DNA from: Undibacterium sp.
GTDB taxonomy: Bacteria > Pseudomonadota > Gammaproteobacteria > Burkholderiales > Burkholderiaceae_D
Length of the DNA stretch: 64,000 nucleotides
Direction of reading: 5' to 3'
Assembly: GCA_030645915.1 (NCBI GenBank)
Contig: JAUSNO010000038.1
Coordinates: 234,854 to 298,853, forward strand
In this document: positions 42,954 to 50,549 of the stretch, piece by piece
Position numbering within the stretch: position 1 is the stretch's first letter
How the letters are laid out: each line of letters begins with the position of its first letter
The notes under the pieces: generated by a model
The model's input: only the letters and a program-made list of their open reading frames with translations
What the model was told of the DNA's origin: nothing
Database searches by the model: none
Position numbers and translations under genes: made by a program

Positions 42954-43727
42954 TCAGATTTTCCTTTTCGGGTGACTGGAAGAAGGCAAGGCAATTTTTT
43001 GCAGGCTGGCAAAGTCCATGTTGTCGATGCCATGCGTTAAACAATGTTCTTGCAATTGGTTAAAGCACTTGACCACGCTACTGACCGAGCCTTTAGAGAA
43101 TGTGACCAACGCCGCCAGTGCTGCATTTTCAAAGCCAACTCCTGGGCAGTAGATCGGTGCCAGCTTGGCAGCATCTGCCACTGTCACATCCTGTGCCTCA
43201 GCCCAAGCTGATACCCGCCGATACAACTGCTTAAACTGTGATCTGGCCATGACGTTAGGTAACTGCTCTTCACCCACCAAAAGTAACGGGGTCTGGGTGC
43301 TATCAAATATTTCGCGGGTGATCTGCGCCAAGATCGGCTTTTCGATAGCCCTGTTAAACTCATCCAGAATCAAGACACGGCGGGATGCACCGAGTTGGCT
43401 AGTGACCATGTCGAACAGCTCAGGGATAGAGGCGTGATCGTCATAATCAAACTTCATTTCGTCCAGGATCTTCTGAAGGAAGGTTTTTTTAGTCCATACG
43501 GCCTTCATCTGTACAAAGTAAGCGCGGGTTTCAAGTGCCAGCGTGTTGCTGCTGAAGGTTTTGCCCCAGCCTGAAGGGCCATATAAAACGCCGATTCCAT
43601 CCATGCCAACGCGGCGGTTTGTCAGTTGTTCCAATGTCGCGGCGACCAGATCAAAGGTGGCGATAGCTGCTACGCCGCCTTTAGGTCTTGCGATTACTGG
43701 CTTGCTATTCATGTTTGACATCGTCAT
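42954..43727 (-). CDS. Transposition protein B, AAA+ ATPase
   Basis: 257 residues with GPSGWGKT (50-57) as Walker A and VLILDEFN (118-125) as Walker B; the rest fits the MuB-like ATPases of B3/D3112. It binds target DNA, activates the transposase and gives target immunity. It lies 19 bases after the transposase. Confidence 0.92.
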   Translation of the reverse strand: MTMSNMNSKPVIARPKGGVAAIATFDLVAATLEQLTNRRVGMDGIGVLYGPSGWGKTFSSNTLALETRAYFVQMKAVWTKKTFLQKILDEMKFDYDDHASIPELFDMVTSQLGASRRVLILDEFNRAIEKPILAQITREIFDSTQTPLLLVGEEQLPNVMARSQFKQLYRRVSAWAEAQDVTVADAAKLAPIYCPGVGFENAALAALVTFSKGSVSSVVKCFNQLQEHCLTHGIDNMDFASLQKIALPSSSHPKRKI

Positions 43728-43746
43728 AATCCTTTTTGAAATTGCA

Positions 43747-45951
43747 TTATTTTTGGTTTATACAAAGCACGGTGGCCACCGTGCTTTGTTCATTTAGAGA
43801 CTCTTCTTGCATTGCTATCCGGCGCTTCTCAAACGTTCTAAACTCATTTGATTGCTGATAGCTGCCGTACCACTTGGTGAGTTTTGGGTCATCCATCACA
43901 CCGCCTTGGCTTACATACTCATCCAATGCCACCCACTTTTTAAAGCGCTCCTGGGGCGACTCTGGCATTACCGTTACATTGCTCACTGCCACTTCTGCTA
44001 CCACTTCAATCTCTGCTGTTTGCACTGTTTTAATTACTGGTTTAACGCTCTGTATCAACACGGCTTCATCCGCTTCCATCGCCCAGCGCGCCCGTATCTC
44101 ATCGATATTGCTTGGAATGACGACGCCCTGACTCACTTCCAGTGCCAACGTTCCTTCACGCTCGGCGCGTACCTCTTCCAGTTTGTTGACCAGGCGTTTT
44201 TCGCGGCCAGCGGCGCGCTTATCGCGGCCTTTATCCAGCGCAGACTTAGGCATGTAGTCCACTTTGTTGGCATCGATCTCGGCATCGCAGATCAGGCGAC
44301 CATCCGTGGAATAGACCCAGACCAATTGCGGGTCATGGATGTCATAGCTAATCGGCAGCAGTTCACCGTTAAACTCTTCCAGCGCCGCGTTAAAGTAACG
44401 TTGACCGAACAGTTCCACTTCGCCACGACGTATCGTGCGCAGCACTTGAGGGCGAAACAGGCTGATGCTTTCTTCCTGGCTGATCATGTGCGGGGCAAAG
44501 CCATTGGCTACCGCCAGCTCCCAGGCATCATTAGGGGATTGATGACGACGACGGCCAGTCGCTGGGTCTGTCATCTTTGGCAGTGAGCGATGCGGGCGTT
44601 TGTTGTAGTCGTCTATCTTCTTTTGGCAGAATGGGACGAAGTCAGGCCAACCCATCAGCGGCATCGTGGCAACTTCACCTGATGCAGATTTTTTTAACGC
44701 CTTGCGTGACAACTTGAAGACGTTATGTTTCGCTTCCCGATCCATGTCGTGGCCGATATAGCCAGCCACTTCCTTCGCAGCCTTAACCCAGATGGTTTTA
44801 TGTGAGCGTTCGATCCCACCCCTGGCTTGCGAGTTGTACGGCAAGCTGTTTTTCATATCGATGCCAAGCCGATCCATAAAGCCAATGGCTTCAGCCCGCA
44901 TCATTTGATTTTTGTAGCCCGAACCGTTATCCACATACAAAATGGCGGGGATGCCACCGTTTTGCACGGCATTGCGCAAGGCATCAAGCACGGCCAGCGC
45001 ACTTTCAGCCAGACCTACTGACCAACCGATAGCCTTACGGGTACCGATATCGATCATCGTGGTGATCTCTGGTCTGAATGGACGGCCATGTAATGGGTGC
45101 TGCACTTCGCTATCGAAGGTGTGTCCATCGGCACTATAAATATCAGCGGGCAGCAAGCTATCAAAGCCACGGCGCACAAAGGGTTTCAGGGTTTTTAACT
45201 CCCTATCTCCCATACGGCCAGCCTGCAAGCTGACATTGCCAACCTTTTTCAAGAACCGGCGCACCTGGTGAATGCTAGGGTGCTCTCCTGGCGTTGCCTC
45301 TGTATAGAGTTGGTAGGCGTGTTCTACCGTCAGCTTTTCCGGCCTTTGATAAAAACTCATGAAAGCTTTTGCCCAAGGCGGGATCGACATATCTGCCGCC
45401 CGTTTTTTAGGGACGATCTGGCCAGTCTTCTGGTATTCAACAAAGCGGATCAGGCTGCGTTCGGACGGCAAGCCGTCTGGGCTAGGCATGCCGCGTCCAT
45501 CTCTCGCCAGCTTTAAGGACGCTACTAACTGTGGCGATGCCTGGTTTTCCCGTGCCATTGTGAGTAAACTGCGCGCCGCCTTTTTTAACGGGTAGCCCGT
45601 GCGTTGCATGATGCCGTTTAACGCATCTAGTACGCCTTTGCGCGCATCCCCTGTGAGATTTTGCTCACGGGTATAGTGACCTCTGTCCCTAGTGGCGGCG
45701 ACGGCGGTGACTGGCGCCACTGGTGCCAAAGCGGCTAGCTCTTGCGCTGCTTTATTGCGTATGGCGGCGATTACTTGGGCTGGTGGGGCGTATTCGCGAC
45801 GTTTTCCGCCTTGTCCTAAAATTTCAAGAAAGGACCAATTTTCTCGATCTGCTTTTGCAAGAAGACCAACTTTTGTACTAGGTAAGCCAGGCAGTCGCAT
45901 AGCAGCCAGTTCCGCCGCGCTGTAATGGGTTTTTAACACTGCTAGATTCAT
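43747..45951 (-). CDS. Transposase A (MuA-like DDE recombinase)
   Basis: 734 residues. N-terminal DNA-binding domain (YSAAELAAMRLPGLPSTKVG, residues about 9-60) of the same type as the c repressor; DDE core with D275 (YSADGHTF), D341 (YVDNGSGY) and E381 (GGIERSHK); then the Mu-type C-terminal domain. It cuts and joins the phage ends. Its start overlaps the stop of the upstream gene (ATGA). Confidence 0.97.
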   Translation of the reverse strand: MNLAVLKTHYSAAELAAMRLPGLPSTKVGLLAKADRENWSFLEILGQGGKRREYAPPAQVIAAIRNKAAQELAALAPVAPVTAVAATRDRGHYTREQNLTGDARKGVLDALNGIMQRTGYPLKKAARSLLTMARENQASPQLVASLKLARDGRGMPSPDGLPSERSLIRFVEYQKTGQIVPKKRAADMSIPPWAKAFMSFYQRPEKLTVEHAYQLYTEATPGEHPSIHQVRRFLKKVGNVSLQAGRMGDRELKTLKPFVRRGFDSLLPADIYSADGHTFDSEVQHPLHGRPFRPEITTMIDIGTRKAIGWSVGLAESALAVLDALRNAVQNGGIPAILYVDNGSGYKNQMMRAEAIGFMDRLGIDMKNSLPYNSQARGGIERSHKTIWVKAAKEVAGYIGHDMDREAKHNVFKLSRKALKKSASGEVATMPLMGWPDFVPFCQKKIDDYNKRPHRSLPKMTDPATGRRRHQSPNDAWELAVANGFAPHMISQEESISLFRPQVLRTIRRGEVELFGQRYFNAALEEFNGELLPISYDIHDPQLVWVYSTDGRLICDAEIDANKVDYMPKSALDKGRDKRAAGREKRLVNKLEEVRAEREGTLALEVSQGVVIPSNIDEIRARWAMEADEAVLIQSVKPVIKTVQTAEIEVVAEVAVSNVTVMPESPQERFKKWVALDEYVSQGGVMDDPKLTKWYGSYQQSNEFRTFEKRRIAMQEESLNEQSTVATVLCINQK

Positions 45952-46433
45952 TGCTCAGCTCCGAATAGCCCTAATTCAGGCTCAGCAACCTTGATGACAT
46001 TGCTTCTTTGGTAAGCCAGTTGAGATAGTGTCTTGCTCAGTGCTGCCACTGTATTTTCCAATGCCTCACCACTACGATAAAAGCGCGCTAGCAAGGTGAT
46101 CGCTTCAGAAAAATTGCCTTGAAGGTCTGCTAAGTCGGTGACATCCGACTTTTTACCAGCAGGGATGGCGACAACAACCTTGTCGCCCTGGGCGATGCAC
46201 AGATACTCACTAATAAAACATGCACCACAGAAGGTTTCATATTGACGAACGCGATTAAGCGGCATAGATGTTTCTGCTTGCCAGCGATACAGGGTCTTAA
46301 TTTCAACACCCATTAAATCGGCCAGCACCTTGGCAGGACGACCATGTTCCGTCGCATATTCAAGGCATAACTCAGTCGCCTCGCTCAGGCTGCTGGCACG
46401 CACTGACTTCCATCGTCTTTTTCGCAACAACAT
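45948..46433 (-). CDS. Early DNA-binding regulator (CII-like)
   Basis: 161 residues. A basic start and an HTH (GRPAKVLADLMGVEIKTLYR) with the middle segment WQAETSMPLNRVRQYETFCG are seen in phage CII-type regulators. CGGAG lies eight bases upstream of the ATG. Overlaps the transposase gene by four bases. Confidence 0.65.
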   Translation of the reverse strand: MLLRKRRWKSVRASSLSEATELCLEYATEHGRPAKVLADLMGVEIKTLYRWQAETSMPLNRVRQYETFCGACFISEYLCIAQGDKVVVAIPAGKKSDVTDLADLQGNFSEAITLLARFYRSGEALENTVAALSKTLSQLAYQRSNVIKVAEPELGLFGAEQ

Positions 46434-46493
46434 TTTTACAACTCCGAGAAACGTGAGGGTGGCTTTAAACTCAACTGCGAACTAAGATTCAGT

Positions 46494-46808
46494 TCAAGCA
46501 GCCGCACGTTGTAAAGAGTGTGCCAAGTGCGAAGACTGCGAAGTGTTAAGCGTTAAAACTGGCGTAAAATTGCGTTTTGCGTAACGAGTAGGCCAGATCA
46601 CCTCTGGGGCAACACCAATTGCAGCGGCTACAATGCCTTCTGCTTTTTTGTAAGGTCTTTCCAGCGCGGCTTTAAGTGTTCCGGCACCCAATCCGCTCTG
46701 CATCGACAATGCCCGCAGTGACCAGCCTTTTTTATGTAAGGCAGCAACGATATCCGCACGGTGCCAATCGGCTTGGGCGGATTTTTTTGAATTGTTTAAT
46801 GTGTCCAT
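46494..46808 (-). CDS. ner: Ner-like early regulator
   Basis: 104 residues. DWHRADIVAALHKKGWSLRA, then SGLGAGTLKAALERPYKKAE and APEVIWPTRY reproduce Mu Ner almost motif by motif. Ner turns down early and repressor promoters during lytic growth. It is the first gene of the early operon behind a good sigma-70 promoter. Confidence 0.95.
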   Translation of the reverse strand: MDTLNNSKKSAQADWHRADIVAALHKKGWSLRALSMQSGLGAGTLKAALERPYKKAEGIVAAAIGVAPEVIWPTRYAKRNFTPVLTLNTSQSSHLAHSLQRAAA

Positions 46809-46840
46809 GGCATTCCCTTGTTTGGTGAGTCAGTGGAAAC

Positions 46841-46869
46841 ATAATAATAAGTGTTAACCGTTAAGTCAA
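46841..46869 (-). promoter_or_regulatory. Early promoter of the prophage
   Basis: On the minus strand TTGACT (46869-46864), 17 bases, TATTAT (46846-46841), 33 bases before the ner start. The spacer contains TAACGGTTAACAC, so the promoter is inside the GTTAA repeat field and likely repressed through it. Confidence 0.8.
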
Positions 46870-47001
46870 CGCTTAACAGTTAATTTATCTTTTTATTTTT
46901 CATGAATTTATTAAGTCATTGTTTTTAATGATATTTTTAGTTAACAGTTTGACGATTAAACCGTTGCGCAAAGTTAACAGTTAAGGAAATGGAACCGTTA
47001 A
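46853..47001. promoter_or_regulatory. Operator field of the lysis/lysogeny switch (GTTAA repeats)
   Basis: The gap between ner and c has GTTAAC (46853), CGTTAAG (46859), CGCTTAAC (46870), AGTTAA (46878), AGTTAACAG (46939), AAGTTAACAGTTAAGG (46971) and CCGTTAAG (46995). They form two groups, over the early promoter and next to the repressor start, as expected for repressor/Ner sites. TTGACG at 46949-46954 may be the -35 box of the repressor promoter. Confidence 0.7.
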
Positions 47002-47463
47002 GTGAAAAAGCTATACTCTGCTACTGAAATTTTGGGTATGAATTTGCCTGGACTGCCAAAATCTAAGCCTGCATTTCTCGCCAAAGCGGAAAAAGAGAAA
47101 TGGTTTTATGAAACCAAGGTTGGCTTGGGTGGAATACGGAAAATGTTTCAGATTCCAGCGTATTACCAGCCTGGATATAAACCATATCCTGATGAGCCAG
47201 CGCAGGTAGAGCCAGTAAGGAGAGATGTAGCTGCATCAATGGCACCTGTTACAGGTGCCATCATGAGCGGCACAATTGTCGACGCTAAGCAGTTAGCTTT
47301 GGCAATACGCGCCCTGGATGAGTACTTGCAAGAAAACGGCCTGGAGATCAAGGAGCCAGAAGTAAGGGCGGAGATTCTCGCCATCCTTTATAAATATCAA
47401 CAAAAGGATGCCACACGAGAGGATATACAAGAGTTATTGAGGGTGATGACACGTAAGGGCTAA
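47002..47463 (+). CDS. c-type repressor of the prophage
   Basis: 153 residues from a GTG start. Residues 4-52 (LYSATEILGMNLPGLPKSKP, then WFYETKVGLGGIRKMFQIP) are the Mu-type DNA-binding domain also found at the start of transposase A. The C-terminal half is helical (VDAKQLALAIRALDEYLQEN). It is the only prophage gene on the plus strand and faces ner, as in Mu. It should repress the early promoter and keep lysogeny. Confidence 0.9.
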   Translation: MKKLYSATEILGMNLPGLPKSKPAFLAKAEKEKWFYETKVGLGGIRKMFQIPAYYQPGYKPYPDEPAQVEPVRRDVAASMAPVTGAIMSGTIVDAKQLALAIRALDEYLQENGLEIKEPEVRAEILAILYKYQQKDATREDIQELLRVMTRKG

Positions 47464-47532
47464 TAACCCGACGATTGACGGCCTTGTTTTCGTTGAGGTG
47501 AATCAATTCTGTAGTTTGTAACATTTGTTACA
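47464..47532. other. Inferred left end of the prophage
   Basis: Reading the minus strand inward from 47532: TGTAACAAATGTTACAAACT, then ACAGAATTGATTCACCTCAA and CGAAAACAAGG. ATTGATTCAC and the following CGAAAA resemble the first transposase site of Mu (TTGATTCACTTGAA, CGAAAA). The exact end could also be a few bases inside. Confidence 0.45.
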
Positions 47533-47582
47533 ACTATTGCCTAATAGGCTATTATTGCATTCTGATAAGTAATTAAGAATGC

Positions 47583-48074
47583 ATGCCATTTGACGGCGAT
47601 CATCATAGAATTGCTACGCTCAAAGGCTTATTAGCAAAGGCTTCCAAGGTTAAAGCAAACAATCCTCCCGCTGCATATCAGTTCGGGACGGTGGAAGCCA
47701 ATGTATTAAAAGCGGCGAATGATCCGGTCTATTCAGATTCAGAACAAGAACCACCATTCCCCGACCATTCCGGTGCCAATAAAAGCGCAAAAAAGAACTA
47801 TTTCTTGCTATTTTTTACCATTTTACTGAAGCGCTATTTTTGGCACGCAATAACCGTATTAGGCGCGTCGTTACTGGGTTTCGGGGTATTTTTTGGTATC
47901 TATTCAAAGGGACAAAACAATCACCCCCTCACAAAAAGTGGCAAAAGCGTTTATTCCCGGCTGATTTCTGTCTTTATTAGGACTTACGCAAAATTGTCCC
48001 AGCTAGGCGTGCCGACGCAGGCAGTACACCTGTACGACAAGTCGGCACAACAACGCTGGGGCGGTTTTGCGTAA
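47583..48074 (+). CDS. Hypothetical single-helix membrane protein with MITE-encoded C-terminus
   Basis: 163 residues. Hydrophilic N-terminal half, one hydrophobic helix region (YFLLFFTILLKRYF, AITVLGASLLGFGVFFGIYS), and a tail RTYAKLSQLGVPTQAVHLYD that is translated from the MITE at 47978-48080. The original end must have been lost. Its start is 50 bases from the prophage end, so the upstream region may also have been displaced. Unknown function. Confidence 0.55.
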   Translation: MPFDGDHHRIATLKGLLAKASKVKANNPPAAYQFGTVEANVLKAANDPVYSDSEQEPPFPDHSGANKSAKKNYFLLFFTILLKRYFWHAITVLGASLLGFGVFFGIYSKGQNNHPLTKSGKSVYSRLISVFIRTYAKLSQLGVPTQAVHLYDKSAQQRWGGFA

Positions 48075-48080
48075 GTCCTA
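47978..48080. mobile_element. 103-base MITE with perfect 16-base inverted ends and TTTAT target duplication
   Basis: TAGGACTTACGCAAAA (47978-47993) and its exact inverse (48065-48080) enclose a second, inner inverted repeat (CCCAGC, GTGCCGAC ... GTCGGCAC, GCTGGG). TTTAT stands directly on both sides (47973-47977 and 48081-48085). It has no coding capacity of its own, so it is a non-autonomous element. Confidence 0.9.
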
Positions 48081-48138
48081 TTTATTTCTGTATCATGATG
48101 TTTCCATATTCCATACATGCATACCCGCCAGTTAGCCC

Positions 48139-49512
48139 ATGAAAACCAGCCGCCACTCTTTGATATTGAGCAACTTGCTCGCAGCTATGTTAAGCATCGT
48201 CGCCCTGCCCGCTGCGGCCTGGAGCAATCATGCCTTGGGTACCTGGCAGGCATTGTCTGGCACGCTGGCATCCGACAAAACAGCCGACGTAAGGGTAGAA
48301 AGTCTGGCGTCTTTTTTGCACACAGAGGGCCGGGCACTGGAATCGCTGTTGCAGCAGGAAGAGCAATGGGCGCGAGCGAATGTGCCAGAGTATCCGCAAC
48401 GACCTGACAATATTGCCTACCGCTCTACTCCCGATGCAACGCAAAATACGAAAAAATTTATAGCGGCATTGCGCATCAATCCCCATGCCAAGCTGCCGCT
48501 GTATTTGCAACTGCAACCGGGTGCCGATGCGCGCGACAAGCGCCTTTTGCCCTGGTCCGAAGTGACGATGCTGCAGCATTCAATGTCGGTCATCAATGCT
48601 CAATTCATCCGCTTACAAGAAAATGAGACGGTGGCAGCACTCGATGTCGTGGCCAGCGCATCGGATGAGCCAGACTATGGCCTCGATCTGGGCTTATGGA
48701 ACAACAACCCGAATGCGCAGACCTTGGGTTATGGCTTTGGCAAACAGCCATTTGGTAATCCGGCGCTGGAGTATTCCACCCAGGCGCCATTTCACATGGG
48801 TTTTTTTCACGAATCACCTATCGTGTATCAAGCGGCCGGATTCTTGCGTCGCACTTACCCAGAATACCGAATACATCTATATCAAACACTGTCGAGACAT
48901 GCGTTCAGTACCGGGCATGCCTATTGGGGCTGGCGCTTTGCCGGCTGGGCGCTGCACTACGTGCAAGACCTGACGCAGCCTTACCACACCACCGTGCTGC
49001 CAGGTGTGAGCGTGCCGCGCATGCTATGGATCAATGCGCTCGATCTCATGGGTTTTCATGACAGCAAGCGCGATGTGATTATGCTGGTATCGAACCGGCA
49101 CGCAGCGCTGGAAAATTATCAGTACCGCCGCATGCGCGCTGCCTATCTGCGCAAGGATCACGAGGATGCCTTGCTGCGCGCCATCCAAGCCACCACTACA
49201 ATGCCGGCGTCACCGGCTCAGCCCTACTCGCCCAGCCAGGTAAGGCAGCGCATCAGCCTGCAGTCACATGCGGCAGCCAACGACACAGACGCCATGCTGG
49301 AGCATGTACTGCCAGCAAAATACATCTCTGATCCGCATTACATATTGGGTGAAACCGAACCGGATCTTGATATGTTGACGGTGCTGGCGAGCCTGACCCC
49401 AGAGCAGCAAACCCGGATGACAAATACGGTGGCAGATTTGATGAAAAACTTCGGTGCGCATAGCAGAACATTCATGCAAGCGATGCTACCCTTGTCGTCC
49501 GCTCAAAAATAA
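48139..49512 (+). CDS. Secreted phospholipase C/P1-nuclease-fold protein
   Basis: 457 residues. A signal peptide ends at PAAAWSNHALGTW, placing the Trp and His of the zinc cluster at the mature N-terminus, as in this fold. GWALHYVQDLTQPYHTTVLP carries the His/Asp ligands, and MGFFHESP is another metal-site candidate. Substrates in the family are phospholipids or nucleic acids; which applies here is not known. A hairpin follows the stop. Confidence 0.75.
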   Translation: MKTSRHSLILSNLLAAMLSIVALPAAAWSNHALGTWQALSGTLASDKTADVRVESLASFLHTEGRALESLLQQEEQWARANVPEYPQRPDNIAYRSTPDATQNTKKFIAALRINPHAKLPLYLQLQPGADARDKRLLPWSEVTMLQHSMSVINAQFIRLQENETVAALDVVASASDEPDYGLDLGLWNNNPNAQTLGYGFGKQPFGNPALEYSTQAPFHMGFFHESPIVYQAAGFLRRTYPEYRIHLYQTLSRHAFSTGHAYWGWRFAGWALHYVQDLTQPYHTTVLPGVSVPRMLWINALDLMGFHDSKRDVIMLVSNRHAALENYQYRRMRAAYLRKDHEDALLRAIQATTTMPASPAQPYSPSQVRQRISLQSHAAANDTDAMLEHVLPAKYISDPHYILGETEPDLDMLTVLASLTPEQQTRMTNTVADLMKNFGAHSRTFMQAMLPLSSAQK

Positions 49513-49520
49513 TTTCAGGT

Positions 49521-49550
49521 TGATCCGGCCAAACCGGAATGCACGGATCA
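49521..49550. terminator. Hairpin after the phospholipase-like gene
   Basis: TGATCCG and CGGATCA enclose an inner CCGG-CCAAA-CCGG. No T-run follows, so termination is only probable. It lies between converging genes. Confidence 0.45.
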
Positions 49551-49637
49551 CTGCGGAGTAGGCAGAACAATCGATGCCACGCTTACCTGACTGCGCACAT
49601 GCCATGTGCCAGTCAGATTGCGCTGAGAAAATAAAAA

Positions 49638-49949
49638 TCAGGCATGTTCCGGATTGCCCGCATGAGGTTTGAATTGCTGTGGGCTGATCCGATATTTCGC
49701 CCGTCTATCGCCCATATATCCACGTAACTCCTGGATGCTGAGATCAGATATTTCATGCATGCGGATCAGCAGAGATGCGCCGACAGGCACCCGACGATGG
49801 CGAATTTTACTAATCACCGGCGGTGCCACTTCCAATGCCCTGGAAAGTGCTGCGTCATTTTTATAGTGCAATCGGCTCATTAGCGTATCCAGCAGGTTAT
49901 CTGGATTGTAGTTAAATCCGACGGTCTTGGAGTCCAAAAGGTTTGACAT
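49638..49949 (-). CDS. Small lambda-repressor-type HTH protein, paralogue 2
   Basis: 103 residues, the second copy of the protein at 7588-7899. HTH segment KNDAALSRALEVAPPVISKI is identical in both; differences are mostly in the first 25 and last 10 residues. The leader just upstream (CTTAGACTAAGGAAAATC) is also conserved, suggesting common control. One copy lies on each side of the prophage. Confidence 0.75.
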   Translation of the reverse strand: MSNLLDSKTVGFNYNPDNLLDTLMSRLHYKNDAALSRALEVAPPVISKIRHRRVPVGASLLIRMHEISDLSIQELRGYMGDRRAKYRISPQQFKPHAGNPEHA

Positions 49950-50473
49950 GATTTTCCTTAGTCTAAGTTGACAATCTCTATTTGAGTATTCAGTTTTACT
50001 TGAACTGATCGCACCGGGAATGACAGTATCGCTGTATCAACGGATTTAGCGTCACTTTCTACAAGTTGCAATGTGGCCGAAAAAAATGCTTACTCAACAT
50101 ACCGAAAACACCAATAGTGCAAGGCCAAACAAACCTGGATGCAAAAAAACAGAGCATAAACCGCGCATTCATATCTCCATCAGCGCTGCATTTAGAATAG
50201 TCAGGTTTTAAGCCAATACAACTATCAGACCTGATGCTATTGCTTGCACGCATTAAGAAAGTTGACAAAAATCAAAATTCGAACACGCGGAATGCGGATC
50301 GTCATGTTAAGCCGGCACTGAGTCACCATTAAAATCAACGATACGTTGCTTTGACGCTAAAAATTCATTCATTACCTTCATGCAGAAACAAGAATAATCC
50401 TGTCAGGCGACGCTGCAATCGCGCCAACATCCAAGTCTCTTTGACGTCGGTAATTTGATGCAATGCACCAAAC
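49950..50473. other. Long intergenic region upstream of ompW
   Basis: About 520 bases without a convincing gene. It holds the conserved leader of the HTH gene at its left end and the control region of ompW at its right. A 69-residue frame at 50059-50268 has no family features and is not called. Confidence 0.5.
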
Positions 50474-50487
50474 TTGATGCAGATCAA
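50474..50487 (+). promoter_or_regulatory. Perfect FNR/ANR-type box upstream of ompW
   Basis: TTGATGCAGATCAA fits TTGAT-N4-ATCAA exactly. A TACACT box at 50510-50515 places the site close to -41.5, the class II position for activation. OmpW/OprG genes are known FNR/ANR targets in other Proteobacteria. Confidence 0.8.
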
Positions 50488-50549
50488 AATACGTGCTGCG
50501 GTGCGGAATTACACTTTGTCCATCACTGTTGATAACAAAGGAAATAGAA

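Larger units (their letters stand above)
9173..46557. repeat. Dispersed short motif CGTTAAA (best form GCGTTAAA), 58 copies in the prophage
   Basis: By reading both strands I count 58 exact CGTTAAA sites between 9173 and 46557, 30 in one orientation and 28 in the other, against about six in the 25.5 kb of flanking chromosome. A base preference beyond the core is visible: G before it in about 35 of 58. Sites lie in genes and gaps alike. Examples: 9612, 10591, 14379, 20412, 21765, 22625, 23549, 27890, 27901, 29336, 31263, 35518, 38126, 38205, 41802, 43035, 44367, 44388, 45584, 45617, 46551. See findings. Confidence 0.85.
9057..47532 (-). mobile_element. Mu-like transposable siphophage prophage, complete-looking, about 38.5 kb
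   Basis: All prophage genes except the repressor lie on the minus strand in Mu order: repressor, Ner, transposase A and B, early genes, GemA, Mor, lysis genes, terminase, portal, head, tail, Com and methylase. The size fits transposable phages. The tail genes (tube, long tape measure, hub, no sheath or baseplate wedge) point to a B3/D3112-like siphophage. Ends are inferred from TGTAAC on both sides (9057 inward, and GTTACA ending at 47532); the flanking 5-mers AAAAG and ACTAT do not match, so the exact termini are uncertain by tens of bases. No frame looks broken, so it could be inducible. Confidence 0.9.

Noticed and set aside
9173..46557. Strict L5-type stoperators as the explanation of CGTTAAA
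   Set aside because: Stoperators in L5 are mostly oriented with transcription. Here 30 and 28 copies lie in each orientation while almost all genes are on one strand, so a one-direction roadblock is not supported. Binding by a phage protein remains open.
9057..47532. CRISPR array or DNA-uptake sequences
   Set aside because: The motif has irregular spacing and is too short for CRISPR repeats. The enrichment stops at the prophage border, unlike uptake sequences, which are spread over the chromosome.
50059..50268. 69-residue frame upstream of ompW
   Set aside because: Composition looks random and there is no ribosome site; probably chance.
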